From Biomphalaria glabrata (lineage: Eukaryota > Mollusca > Gastropoda > Planorbidae), in NCBI RefSeq assembly GCF_947242115.1, contig NC_074713.1, positions 7,685,501-7,749,500 on the forward strand: a stretch of DNA of 64,000 nt, read 5' to 3'. Below the pieces are notes generated by a model that was given only the letters and a program-made list of their open reading frames with translations, was not told the origin of the DNA and searched no databases. Positions 13,420 to 29,935 of the stretch are shown here, piece after piece. Every line of letters starts with the position of its first letter. Within the stretch, counting starts at the first letter, position 1. The translations under genes and the position numbers were made by a program.

Positions 13420-13925
13420 AATGATGCACAAACTTAAAAGCGCAATTGAAAAAAAAAAAGTTTCAGACGATTTTGATCCCACTTTTAAAATATTTTTTTA
13501 TTTTCTGCCATCACAACACCGCCATTTAGTCCAAACCTCTCTGACATTCCTTGAAGCGCAAGACATGATAATTTGTTTATTTCCTTCAATATTTACATTA
13601 TAAACAAGTCAAGTTCATAAATATAAATGAAATCAGCTTTGTGAGCTAGAAATTTACTACTAATACTAAATTTCTTATTTAAAATGTAGATCTATCGTCT
13701 ACGAAACTCCTTTTAAACTTTTGAGCTGGGGGTGTGTCTCTCCTCTCTCTTGTTCTATGTCAATTGATATTAGGTCAAACGCCACAAAAAAAAAAAAAAA
13801 CTTTCTAACTGTTAAACATACAGTCATAATTCATACACCATTGGAAAGTTCTGTTAAAGTATTTTAATGATGTACTAACGAAAACATTTTTTTCAAAGAT
13901 AAATTTTTTATTTCACATTCTACAT
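13420..13925 (+). repeat. Unclassified dispersed repeat X, copy 1
   Basis: About 500 bp that recurs in opposite orientation at 36050-36565. Shared landmarks in order: TCAGACGATTTTGATCCCAC, ATAATTTGTTTATTT, AAATGAAATCAGC, GAGCTAGAAATTTACT, GTAGATCTATCGT, GGGGGTGTGTCTC, ATTAGGTCAAACGCCACAAA, TACACCATTGGAAAGTTC and GATGTACTAACGAAAA. No terminal repeats or convincing ORF. Confidence 0.85.
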
Positions 13926-14604
13926 TATGATTATCTAGATCTACTAGATCTAGTAGCTTATGTATACTGTATTTATAGATTTTAGAATCTAGCTAGCTAG
14001 CTAGATAATCTAGGTCTAAATATGATTACCTCACTATTAGCATTACCATGAAATTGAAATCATATATTATTAGACCTAGATTAGATAGCTATATGTATTC
14101 TAAAATGTATATTATTCTATATCTATATAGTAACTTAGCTACTAGTAGATCTATTTTTGTTTAGACATTGTAGATCCACTTTACTAAGTTATGCTCATAT
14201 TCTACTAACACATTTTTTGTGTGCATATTCTTCAAAGGATATTGAAACCTGATTCTGCATATCTGACCACCTACATTAATACCTATTTAATTTATGACAC
14301 ATTGATAGAAAAGTGATGGTAAATTATATATTATAACATAAGAAAATATCATTTTTATTAGTCCAATCAAATAGAAATTCAGATTGACTACAAGTGACCA
14401 CCTCAGCATAACTACTGTAACAATAACTATATAGATGCAAACACACAAAACACATACACACTTACAACCAGTGCTTTATGAGTTAGACTTCTATGTACTT
14501 CTCGATGATGACAGATGACCTTGTAACAATCTGACTGAAAGTATTAGTAATAGTAATTTTAATATTATAAGTCGACCCTCTGCATAGCATACGCAGTTAT
14601 TTTG

Positions 14605-15425
14605 CAGGGCCGGCCTTAGGCCAATGCAACCTATGCGACTGCAGTGGGCCCCACACTTTCATAGGACCAGCGCTAATTCTAGGTGTAAATTATTAAATTA
14701 AATCATTTTATAACTTATAACAGATTTCCCACGGCCACCTGATTTACCAGGAGCTCCTGGAAATCTCCTGAAATTGCAAAATATATGAAAAAGTAATGAA
14801 AATCGGAAATTATAAAAAATCTTTTGAAAACTCATACAAATCTCAAGAAATATATAGACGAAAATTGTCATTTTGGGGTGTCATTCAATATGGAAAACGC
14901 CAATCCTACGAGCGATAAATAAAAACGGCATTATGCATTACCCATAATTGTGTAATCTGGTGAAAGAAGCTTCTAGTGCCTCAAACTAATGAAGAATTAC
15001 TTGAGGTCAACAATTCTCGTAGATAGATTGAAACATTTGGTAATTCTTGCTATTGAGCATGATCTATGTAGGAAATAAAATTTTATGATATACTGTATGA
15101 CTTCGCTACATGCAAGGCTCATAAAGTAGCTCTGTACGTAGTAAAGAATGAATAAAATGCGAAGACAAATTTATTTTCTTTTACAAACTCTTAAATTTCA
15201 CTTATTATCTGCATCCCTACCCAAACTTGGCCCTGTGAAATCCGTTTCGCATAGGGCCCAACAACGGTTGAGTCCAGCCCTGCTATTTAGTGATGGGTGA
15301 ATACAGAGTAGATTACTTGTTCTCCTCCCCCCTCTTTTTTTTGCCGCTAAAACTACGTGGGGGTAGAAATAAAAAAGAATGATCTTTCCATGGCTTCTTG
15401 GTCACAACTGTTAAGTCCGGCCCTG
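14605..15425 (+). mobile_element. Non-autonomous hAT-type DNA transposon with 8-bp target duplication
   Basis: Starts CAGGGCCGGCCTTAGG and ends CTTAAGTCCGGCCCTG-type sequence (ACTGTTAAGTCCGGCCCTG). The flanks are identical 8-bp duplications, TTATTTTG at 14597-14604 and at 15426-15433, the hallmark of hAT insertion. A second, internal right end (TTGAGTCCAGCCCTG) is at 15282, and ~135 bp from there to 15425 duplicates sequence that follows 15425. No transposase was seen. Confidence 0.8.
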
Positions 15426-15545
15426 TTATTTTGTGAAGGGTGAATGCTACTTGTTCTCCCTCCCTCCTCTTTTTCTTTTCGTAGGGTAACTCTAGTCCAA
15501 CTTGCAGAAATAAAAGAGTGATCTTTCCTCTACTTCTTGTCCAAA
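15275..15545. repeat. Two tandem copies (~135 bp) spanning a hAT end and its flank
   Basis: 15275-15412 and 15413-15545 share GTCC(A/G)GCCCTG, GTGAATAC/GTGAATGC, CTTGTTCTCC, CCTCTTTTT, GTAGAAATAAAA/GCAGAAATAAAA and TGATCTTTCC in order. It looks like an unequal duplication after the transposon inserted. Confidence 0.75.
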
Positions 15546-15563
15546 CTCTTGAGCCATGAAGAG

Positions 15564-15568
<5 letters not shown>

Positions 15569-15616
<48 letters not shown>

Positions 15617-15630
15617 TAGATAGATAGTAT
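15569..15630. repeat. (TA)n then (TAGA)n microsatellite
   Basis: About 45 bp of TA followed by TAGATAGATAGATAG. Confidence 0.95.
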
Positions 15631-16322
15631 CTACTAAGTATAGTAATACTGAATTATTAAGTTATAAATTATGATTTTAGACATTTTACATATACTGGTA
15701 TCTAGAATAATCTATATCTACATATGTTAATATAATATTATTATATCTAGAGATCTAGATATCTATTAGCATTTATGTACACCGTCTTTGGTCTAATAAT
15801 AAAATAGTTATACTTATAATACTTAAACTAATACTGTTAATAGTCTAGATCTTGAAAAGGGAGGAATGTAGATCTAGAATCTTTAGACATGTAAATTTCA
15901 CACTTCTTTCATAAATTAAGCTTATTTCATTCTGGCCTGAAACACCTGCAGGACAGCAGGCTAAGTTTGAATTCATTAAGTTAGTACAATAAGGCATATC
16001 ACTGAGCATCTGAAAGATATAGATAGATCTAAAATGTACAGCATTTTTCAGGAATTTGAAATTTGTATAAGGTTTAATGGGCTGAAATAGTTATTCTATA
16101 TAAGTTCTGGAATAATCTAGATAGATTCTAGATCTAGTAAAATATGCCATTAATGTTTAAATGAACAAAAAAAAAAAAAAGTGAAATTGTGCCTGCACAA
16201 ACAAAACCTACTTATTCTATTATAATCATGAACATGTATTAAAACATACTAACAAACTACTCTTATATGTTGGTTTAATAAAATATTAATGTATTTTATA
16301 CTGCCTTTAAATAGAATACTGA

Positions 16323-20767
<4,445 letters not shown>

Positions 20768-21518
20768 TGTGAGCATGATCAGTAAATTGAATTATTATTT
20801 GTGTTACTAACAGAATTAAAGGTTTATTATTTTTAGTTACAGTTGTCTTGTTGAATGTGTACCTGGTACTTAAAAAAAGTACAACATTATTTGTTCAAGA
20901 AATCTTGTTTAATATTCAGCTTGAAAGGTAGCATTTTGGAATGTATCTTTTATGTAAACAAAAGATGTATTAATCTGTACAGAATTTCAAATATTTACAT
21001 ATCATACATAGTTGAAACAGAAATAACATCAATAGAAAGTCATTTATGAATACACCTGAACTTGATAGTAATTAAAATGAAAAATCAGATAATTAGTTTA
21101 GTTCATGTCAAATGTCACCAATTTCGGCCTTTAGCATTGCTCAGTAATCAGAAAAAGAATGTTTATCTTTTGGGGGAGGTGGTGGCTTAGATGATGTTTT
21201 CTGACTGTAATCCTCGAAGAAATAATAAATTAACTGGAGTCATTTAAATAATGCTTCACATTACATTAACTTTCAAAAAGCATTAAATACATTTTTACAA
21301 TAATTTTACTTTCAATTATTTAACACTTAAAAGATTGTGTACTTTTTTGAACAAGATTATTGGGCATCACTTAGAAATTGTGATACCCAGTAGTACTAGG
21401 TAGCTCACAGATAAACTGAATTCTATGTACATAAAAGAAAAAAAACAAAGTATTAACACAAATGCAGAAGGTGTCTATGTACATGCAAGATAAAACATTG
21501 CATATAATACAAGGATAC

Positions 21519-21676
21519 TGATTCCACCCAACTCTAATGGTACCTGTCATTAGTTGGGGAGAAAAAAAGGTGGTTGGTCACTGTGCTGGCCATATGAAAC
21601 CCTCGTTAATTGTGGGTCTATACATCATCTGCACCATTGATAGATCATAAGGTCTGAAAGGGGATACTTAACTTTA
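21519..21676 (+). mobile_element. SINE family A, 5'-truncated
   Basis: Begins in the CCACCCAACTCTAATGG block and continues through TTAGTTGGGG, GCTGGCCATATGA, CATCATCTGC and GTCTGAAAGGGG. The tRNA-like head is absent. Confidence 0.85.
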
Positions 21677-22487
21677 TCAGCTATGAGAACAAACACTATT
21701 ATCAAAACATTATTTATTTCATTAAAAAAAATTACTTTGTTCACAAAAGTCTCAATTTGTTTAGATTCAAATTACTTTATTGATACAGCCATTCAGTAAA
21801 GTGCTAGGTCTATATGAAATGTCCTCTCTTAAAATGTGATACAAGTAACTCACAAAGCTTGTTCAGATGATACTGCAGAGATTGATTTTAAATTGCATGT
21901 AAAAATACCTTCAATAAAAAGAGAAGATACCGGTATGTTGTTTTATAATTATTATTAAATACAAATATAAAAAGAAAGGTTTATCAGAGCACTAGATGTT
22001 ACTGTCTAGATCAGCTAAAGAAATATTAGAAATATTTCAAATTTAAAAAATAAGCCGTAAGTACATATAAAGTGAAAGGTGGTGAGGGTTTAATAAAAAA
22101 ACAACAACAACATATGTAGATTTTATGAGAATCCAACAACTGCATTTTTTTTTAAATTATACTACACCACATAAATAGTAACAAAAACTCAATGGCCAGT
22201 GTTGCAGTTAAAAACTCTTGTAACTTGTGAGTTACAGAAAGTATTTCTTTAAACAAAAAAATCTTGTAAGAGTATCAGAAAATGTTTGTGCTATAACAAT
22301 TAGGCATATTCAAATTGTGCTTCAATGTTGAGCCATCCCATTGAGCTTTTATACTGTTGAGAATGGAAATGTACATGTAAACTAGTGTATTGTAACCTAT
22401 TCTGTTTTTGCTTGCACCTGATGAACATAGCCTTTACTTGATAAAAAAAAAGGTTACTTGCTTAATGTCTCATATGGAAAAATAGGA

Positions 22488-22990
22488 TTTCTTTAAAAGA
22501 TATAATCAATCTGGACTTGAAGTAAACTCTGCACTCTATCCAGAAGAAATGAAGAAATTAATTGTAGATAAAATAAATGAGAAATGGACGAGCTCCCATC
22601 CAAATCACAAGAAAGATGATGCTTACTATAAGCTATCCTGACAAGACCAACGTCTAATCTTTCGACTCAGGACCGGTCACAACAGAATGCGACAACACAT
22701 GTTCCAGAAGCTCAAAATTGGAACCAGTGAAATCTGCCCATGTGGAGTATCACCAGAAAATGCCGACCACGTCCTCCAAAACTGCTCTCTCTACCAAGAG
22801 GCCCGTATAAGACATTGGCCCCAAATCACCCCAATAGAAAGAAAACTATATGGAGAGCTCCCTGATTTGGAAACCACTGCGCAGTTCATCTCATGTATTG
22901 GTCTAGTCACCTGAACACTCCAACTTAGCAATAAGAACGATGAAGAGGAAGAATGGACTTGAAGAAAAGATCTTAAATTAGCCCCCAACA
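22488..22990 (+). mobile_element. LINE ORF2 C-terminal fragment
   Basis: Encodes a post-RT segment with TGHNRMRQHM, CPCGVSPENADHVLQNCSLY (a Cys-Cys-His-Cys knuckle typical of many LINE C-termini), RHWP and LPDLETTAQFISCIGL before a stop at ~22914. One in-frame stop separates it from an upstream segment (KKLIVDKINEKW). A second short copy is at 38664-38822. Confidence 0.85.
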
Positions 22991-23204
22991 TGTTGAATTA
23001 GTTGAAGCAAAGGAAAAACAAATGTTTAAAGAAAATGAAAAATAACTAACTTAATAGGAGGGGATAAAAAAAAGATATAATATTTATTTAAGATTATACT
23101 TTTTTACTTAAGACACTTAAGATTTCTTAAAGAGAAACCAATTTTAATTAGGAATATTATTTTATAAAAATAATAACATGAACTCTATCTAGCATATATT
23201 ACTA

Positions 23205-23790
23205 ATATGAACCATATGACAGTGGGGCTGTCATAATTTTGACATTGCTCTAGGCCCCTTAGATATAATATAGAAGACATGCAAAGAAGCTTAACAACTT
23301 TCACATGTTCTGCCTTAGAAATATTCTGAAACTTAAGAGGCAAGACAAGATCCTGACACTCAAGTCCTCCACACACTATCTCAATGCAGTCTCATCAGAA
23401 GACTGGACATCCAAAAAGGCTATTTTGTGACCAGCTAACAGAAGGAAATGTGAATTCAAGGTGGATCAAGAAAACAAATCAGGGACACCCTCAAAATGTC
23501 TCTGAGAGCCGAACATAGAGCTTCATGGCACTGGTGCAAAAATCATTGAGGACAAGAAAACAGCCTTGGCAAAAGAAAGAAAGCACCAGAGCAGAATATT
23601 AAGTCAATTACACAAGCTCCAGCTAGAAAACCTTGCCCAGTGTGAAGCTGAACATAATCTGGGTTCACGTAGGCCTCACATGCAGAGTCAAGCCCTCAGC
23701 ACCCTGGATGGGAAAGGTGGTCATTACAATGGATGAACTATGCATGAGAATCAGGGTTGGCCTTTTTATATGATTTTGATTTGGCTGTTG
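23205..23790 (+). mobile_element. Second, more decayed copy of the 32330 LINE
   Basis: Collinear with the 32680-33240 part of the other copy: GACATGCAAAGAAGCTTAAC, the LRNILK-like block, CCAAAAAGGCTATTTTGTG, CTCCAGCTAGAAAACC and the final CCCTGGATGGGAAAG-GTGGTCAT. Many stops. Confidence 0.85.
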
Positions 23791-24067
23791 TGCATCACAT
23801 TGTAAGATTAAAAAAAATATATTTAATTAACAAGAAACACCAAACTCTACTGAAAATAAGAAATGTGACTTAAATATTTTAACAACATTAATCATCAAAA
23901 AATGTATATGGCTTTTTAACTGCATAAAAAAAGTATGATCTATGAATAATTATTTGAGATATATTTGACAGAAATAATCCAAAAGGTATCTACCATTTTA
24001 AAATTTAAACTAAAATAATGATTCCCAAGAAAGCATAATTGATAAGGAAACGCCACAATTTTGTAGG

Positions 24068-24150
24068 TTAATAATAATAATAATAATTTTTATTATCCAT
24101 GAGGAAATTACAAACTATTCAAAGACTGTTGGCCAGGAGGAAAAATAAAT
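24068..24150 (-). mobile_element. Degraded 3' end of the same (AAT)n-tailed LINE
   Basis: An (AAT)n tail followed by TTTATTATCC-ATGAGGAAATT matches the 3' end seen at 5258 and 10838, then appears to skip to the NGGCCAGGNGG-like end of the coding part. Short and internally deleted. Confidence 0.6.
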
Positions 24151-24740
24151 TATATTCTTCAGATAAAGCAAGAACCCTTCAAACAAAACTCATATGACTT
24201 TTCATTACAATGTTATATGATTCTTTTTTAAACATATTGTATGATAAATCTTTCATACTCCATTTTGTAATCAATAAACCAAGTTGTTCAGTACACATAA
24301 TCCCACAGAAGTAGCATTGACTCAAAATAAATAAAATATTAATTCATGATATGAATTAAACAAATTAGTGTACATATAATTTACAGTTCAATTCATATAT
24401 ATATATATAATCACACAAGTATACAGAAAAACAAATTCATCATTAGTATCAGGAAACACAATTCTCATAATGAAAAAAAAGTAAATTTGTCATTCAATGT
24501 TGCTCTTAAATTTTCAAAGAAACAAGGTTATTTAGAACAATAAAAAAAAATCATGTGGACAATCTTCTAATTTAAATCACAGATTCATTAGATTGCTGCC
24601 AGCTGATTGGATCAACATTCTTCAGTGTTTTTGCTGTGGTTTCTGAAAATATACTTTGGTGTGCACAGCAAAAAAAAAGCAATCAAAATTCATCCAACAA
24701 CATAAAAGCTTTAGATCTAGATATGTGTGCAGACTATGGT

Positions 24741-27700
24741 TTAATCATTTCTGCTTTCATGGGAGGAACTAACATTCACTTCACTGGCATTGTAAGGTGG
24801 AGGTGGTGAAACCTCTTCAGAGTTGAGATCACCACTGTACGATGGTGGTGGTAAAATGTTCATCTGTGACTGTGAAGGTGAAGGCCTCGGTAATTGCATT
24901 AGTTCATAATAATCAGGTGGCGGGGGAAATAGTTTTGGGTCTGAGCCGCCAACATTGCAAACAGTCTCATATGAAGGTGGTGCATATCTTGAAATCTCCA
25001 AGCAGTCTTGATGAGGATCAATGCTTGATGATCTAAAGTCAATTCCTGACCGCTGCTGAAGTGCAGCAGTTTTAAATATTCTGCAAGTTCCAAACCATAT
25101 AAAAGAGCCCGATACAATAAGTAGAACAGAGCCTGCAATACTTAATGCAAAGGAATAACCATATTGTACAGCATAAGCGCTTTCAAGGCGTACAAAGTTC
25201 AATGCATCTATTCCCATGGAATAGACTATCACTCCTGAGATTCCAAGTATACCTGTGAAAGAAAAAAAAAATTATTATCCAGGTGTATACTATATATTGT
25301 ATTATCATGGTATGCAACATTTAAGCATATATTTACATTTGTAATGTTAAAGAGAAACTGTGGTATAGTTTGTGTGCTATCATATAAATTGTTTGCTCTA
25401 AAAATGTGTTGTTTATAAATTATTGTTAAGCTTGTCCGAATGTGGCAAAATATGTAGGTCTCAGCTGGGGCTGCATAGCCATGGGAAATACTTGCATTCC
25501 TCATTAATCCTCGGACTCGCCTTATTAATATTGATTTTTTAAAACTGATATGTGTTTTGCTTAGATGTAATGCTTATTTTTTTTAAAATGAAGATTGGCT
25601 GAGTGCCAAAGGCAATTGTTATTAGATAGCTCAAAACAGAGAGGCAAAACAGAAGCACTCATCATTAGCGTTTTATCAAGAACACTTAGTATTATATTAC
25701 GACACCTGCACAAACAATAAAACCCAGATGGATTTGCCTACTTTTACATTATTTAAAGTCAATTTAACAGTTATAAACTGTTTTCACACAAAAATGGATG
25801 CCTGAATTTAGATAAATCATTAAATTAGGTGCAAATATTACAATAAATATATTTTTTTCAAGGTTCAGATAGCATTTTTTGTTCATTTAAACATATTCTG
25901 CTTTTTTAGGTAAACATAAACCAATTTTTTAAATTCTTATGTGGATTTAGACATTTTTAAATACCAGAATATAAAAAATATAAAAAGTAAAAAGAAATTG
26001 AAGCGAATGAAAAAAAAAAAAAGATGGGCCATCCACCACAACCATACATCTGTGGCAAAATATCTAACAGCTGCATCATCACAGTTACTTGTATGTAAAA
26101 AAATCCACTTTCATAATCAGTGTACTCGGACCTAATTATCATCATCATTTATCATAAGGGTGCTGCAACTGAATCCCTACCACTCTTTTCATTTCCAATA
26201 AGCAGCTGTGTTTAGCAGAATATCAAGAGAGAGGCTGTGTTTAGCAGAATATCAGGAGAGAGGCAGATTCATTCTTTCATGCTGTCAAGCCAGCTTTTTC
26301 TTAGGACAACTATTTCTTTATGCTCTTTCCACAGCTTATCACTTTCATTTTATAATGATTAAAAGAATTTGTATCTGTCACTGGTTAAAACAACAAACGT
26401 AGGAGGAAGAGTAAGCCTTATTGCATTGACATTCATATAACTTGGGAAAAACTAGATTAAGGTTACACTGAGCAATACACAATCTGACTCTTTCAACTAA
26501 CAGAACTATGAAACAAAAATTAAACACATTCTCATACATGTTTTGGCTACCATTATAGAACTGAGGTTATTCTACTTACCCCCAATCAGTGCTACAATAC
26601 AACTTGCAAGTGGAATTCTCTTTGAAGTTTGAGCTATATGTGAAAATCTAATCAAGAACATAAAGGCAAGGGTTGTGGCTAATGCTCCGAGTACAACTCC
26701 AGTGGAAATTAAAGCTTTTGCTACTGTCTCTACCCCTGTGATACAAAAAGTAAAAAAAAATGTAAAGTGGTCTATAGACCTGTGATACAAACAAATGATT
26801 AATTAGAATCCATTTTTCCTTTTTTTTTTTCACATGTGATGCAACAAAAGCAAAAAAAAAAGTTTTGTCTAAAATGTGATAAAAAACCAGCAAATGGGTT
26901 GGACTTGGTAAAACTAATTTCTAGCCATATATTAAATAATCTAATCCACCTTATCCCCCTAAACCATATTTTTACTTACAATTTTTTTAATTTTCTAAGA
27001 TGATTAATAGAAATGAATGTTAAATACATTCATATGTCAATAAGTACCCAGTATATAAAGAAATAACCACATTTTTCCAAGATCTAAGAAATGTGAATTT
27101 CAAAATTTTCAACTTAATTAATTGCTTTTACCATTTCAATCTCTTAAAGTACTTCAGGGGGGAAATTACTTTAAAATCTAGTTATTTGTGTATGAAGTTA
27201 TACAAGGATCTGGCTTCATGTTTTGCTTCAAAGATATGTCATCTTTTTTATTCTTCTTCATTCTCAATGAGGTTGCATGTTAATGTGTAATGATGCCCAC
27301 TGACTCCAACCTGAGTCTGCTTTTTTTGCTGGGTATGCTCTCATAGCCTTTGATCATCCAAGATCATCTACAAGGCATTGTTTGTTTAGTTTTGGAGATG
27401 TCCCTGATAGATGAATTAAATGATATGATATCCCTAGCTAACAAGCTTCATTGACCCAAGTTTAGAGTTATAGCGCCCTATAATTGCTTATTTTCAATCA
27501 TTTCCCTGATTTTTTAGTTGTCTTTAGTGAATATCCTTACCAATGGTATAACCCACCTAATCCTCCATAACTTTAAACCAGTTAGTCCACAGCTCTTTAT
27601 TTGATATTCACAGCTAGCCCTCATATCTAAGGTAGGAGATGGTAGCTCCCCTGAGATCTGTCTTCCTTATTTCAAGCAATTACAGATCTAATATATTTTT

Positions 27701-28961
27701 AATATTAATCTTTAAATCCATCAGGGTGTTACTAATGGGTCTATGTATATGCTTCCTTCAGGAAGTTCGAGCATGGCTACAGTATATAATGTTGCTACCA
27801 TGTTAGCATAGTACTATGGTAGTAAATACTGATACATCAGAATAGAAATGTCTTCTCAAGATTTGGCATACTCTTGTTTTATTTTTTTTTTGCTTAATAA
27901 CATGTGAAATTAATTACTGTCTGAATGTGCATTATCTTCTTCTACTAATAGATCTCAATGAAGATTTCCTTTTAATGATTTAACATTTTCTGTTGCTTTT
28001 TTATTTATTTCTTGAGACCCATTCAATGTATTAATACCTAAACCCTAAAGACCAATTTAAATCATTTAAATGATTAATAACAGACATAGATAATATATTT
28101 TTTAATTTCAAATCTTTCTAAAAATTGTTTTTTCTTTTTAATTTTGTTTCTTGAGTTGTTGTTGCACTAGGCACTGTAAATTAAGATCTCTATAATAACA
28201 ATTAAAGAATAAGTATAATCTGTAGGCTAACATAAACTCTTACATAGAATAGGTTCTTAAAACACATTTTAAAGGCTTTCCAATACATACATAGATAATC
28301 GACCTTTGATTTTTCAAAATACTGGTAATCCTATATCTTGATACCCAGTACGCTAAAGCCAAGTATGTTTTATTGAATATTTATCTCTTTGTACTCTAAA
28401 ACTAATGAATCATACATTTGAACAATTTTTTTTAACTTTTTAAATTAGCTAATGAGGCAGTATTGACATGCACATATTATATTATATTAACACTATTCAA
28501 AGTCATTTGTTATTTTAATTTGTAAAAAACACATACTGCGGTACATGTATTATTACTAAGGAAGACTTTTTGGGAAAATTTATTTTAAACATTCAACAAT
28601 CAACATTACATTCATAGTGTAGTCAAATGTTCCCCAAACAATAGGAAATATTCTTATTCGTAAACTATTTGCATAGTTCAATAAACATCAGTATTAGTTT
28701 AAGTTCATCAAGTGTAAATGAATATGAAAGTTTCTAGATGACACTTTTGTTGTTTTCTAACAGATGCTTGAGTTAGATTTACTTACCAGTTGCTGTTATA
28801 GGTATGCAACTGCCTTTATTACACCTTACAAACAGACCAACTGTCAAATCTCTGTTAACGAGCCAATATGCTGTCCCTACACCGACAAACATCATAATAG
28901 CACCAGAGATAAATCCAATCAGCCCAAACCAATAGAATACATCACACTTTGACCTTGCCAT
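24741..28961 (-). CDS. Four-transmembrane PMP22/claudin-like protein with PPxY-rich tail
   Basis: Three coding exons on the minus strand: 28787-28961 (ATG at 28959-28961), 26580-26735 and 24741-25252 (stop). Phases agree and give 280 residues. There are four hydrophobic spans, at about 11-35, 64-90, 100-124 and 140-163. The first loop has a claudin-like signature: W, then GLF, then two Cys (CNKGSC), resembling the W-GLW-C-C pattern of the PMP22/EMP/claudin family. The cytoplasmic tail (~165-280) is rich in Pro and carries four PPxY motifs (PPSYE, PPPDYY, PPPSYS, PPPYN), the usual ligand for WW domains such as those of NEDD4-type E3 ligases. Just upstream of the ATG is a pyrimidine tract and AG (28982-28983), so the transcript probably has a non-coding 5' exon further right. 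The orthologue is not recognised; TMEM51- or TMEM255-like proteins are alternatives. The gene model is strong; the family call is moderate. Confidence 0.82.
25420..25525 (+). repeat. Dispersed repeat Z, copy 1
   Basis: GAATGTGGCAAAATATGTAG, GGGCTGCATAGCC, CATTCCTCATTAATC and CGCCTTATTAATATT match copies at 35245-35350 and 44140-44222. All three have the same orientation. Probably the tail of an unidentified retroelement. Confidence 0.75.
26200..26265. repeat. ~33-bp tandem duplication
   Basis: GCTGTGTTTAGCAGAATATC followed by (A/G)AGAGAGAGG occurs twice in a row within an intron of the PMP22/claudin-like gene. Confidence 0.75.
26740..28780. other. Intron 1 (coding) of the PMP22/claudin-like gene
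   Basis: Two kilobases of AT-rich intron. 27290-27800 is less AT-rich and repeat-like (for example TGGTAGCTCCCCTGAGATCTG) but matches nothing else in the window, so it stays unclassified. Confidence 0.5.
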
Positions 28962-29844
28962 TGTTAGTCAGAATACAGATACTGTAAAAAGACAAAACAT
29001 TTGACCATCCAAGTTTCAGACATTATGTCATTTTATCATTTATAAAATATATATATATACATAGCCTAAATATAACAAGTAAAGAACCAAAGCTTCAATA
29101 AAAAAATGATGATTACAGAAAAAAGAATCTCATAAATATACATATTCAGATCAAAGAATTCAAGTGCAAACAACTATTGCTAAAGATAGGATGGTCCAAA
29201 GTAATTGGATAGTGTTTAAGGAACTTGACATCAAGTAATCTAGGGATATAGACAATCACACAAATATGGCATCTGTTGACTTGAGGATTAAATAAACTTA
29301 TATGGGATTGTGTGGTGAGCTAATTCATAAATACTAAATGCTGTTTTTATTTCTATCAATTATAATTTTGGTTGAATAAAGTAAATGCATAAGGCATGAA
29401 AAATAAAAATTTTCATTTGTTTGAGCCTATAATTAGCAAGAAAAAGTTTGAAGTGCTCTCATACATTGTAATCAAAAAGATTTTCTCCTTGTTAAAGATT
29501 GACGGGGTAATAATTAAAATGTATGTGAGTGAGATTTTTTTAAGAGCTTTAATTTCTAATTCAATGAATTATTAGAGAGACATCTGCATTTTCTAAAGCC
29601 ATTCCAATGGTTCCAATTTACTTTTTCTGGAGGGGGTCAACCTCAATTTATTATGTCTTGTAATGAATCAACATCTAAAATATAGGAGCATCTTTCTGAA
29701 CACTCTAGGTTTTGTTGAGTGTTCCAATGAATGTGTATCAGATAATTCTGCTCTTCTATAGACTTGTAGGATTCTCTATATGGAAACGTTATAATATATT
29801 TTATAACTTTTGAATGATCTTTTAGCAATGAAGATTAAATTATT

Positions 29845-29935
29845 ATATCCTAGTCCAAACTTCCCACAAGAAGAGAGAGTATGGTGAGAGCAATTTAAGG
29901 TTCAATCTCTGGACCACTACCAAGAAAGTAATCAT
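29845..29935 (-). mobile_element. Degraded family C SINE
   Basis: Shares CCTAGTCCAAAC-TTCCC and a relic of the B box (AGGTTCAATCTC on plus) with the copy at 60781-60906. Strongly diverged. Confidence 0.5.

Larger units (their letters stand above)
10976..14490. other. Intergenic or ALKBH6 5' intron, no gene seen
   Basis: Apart from the 21-bp units, repeat X and the low-complexity DNA, this holds a duplicated motif (TTGGTACCT...CGATCAATAATT at ~11595 and ~11670) and a duplicated GCGTTCNTTANTGTCATTGAT at ~11975 and ~12010. ALKBH6 exon 1 could lie here. Confidence 0.5.
20768..24740. other. Intergenic space between ALKBH6 and the PMP22/claudin-like gene
   Basis: Holds one SINE, two LINE relics and a LINE tail, listed separately. 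The remainder (20830-21500, 21700-22480, 24150-24740) is AT-rich with no coding signal recognised and contains the 3' UTRs of both convergent genes. Confidence 0.6.
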
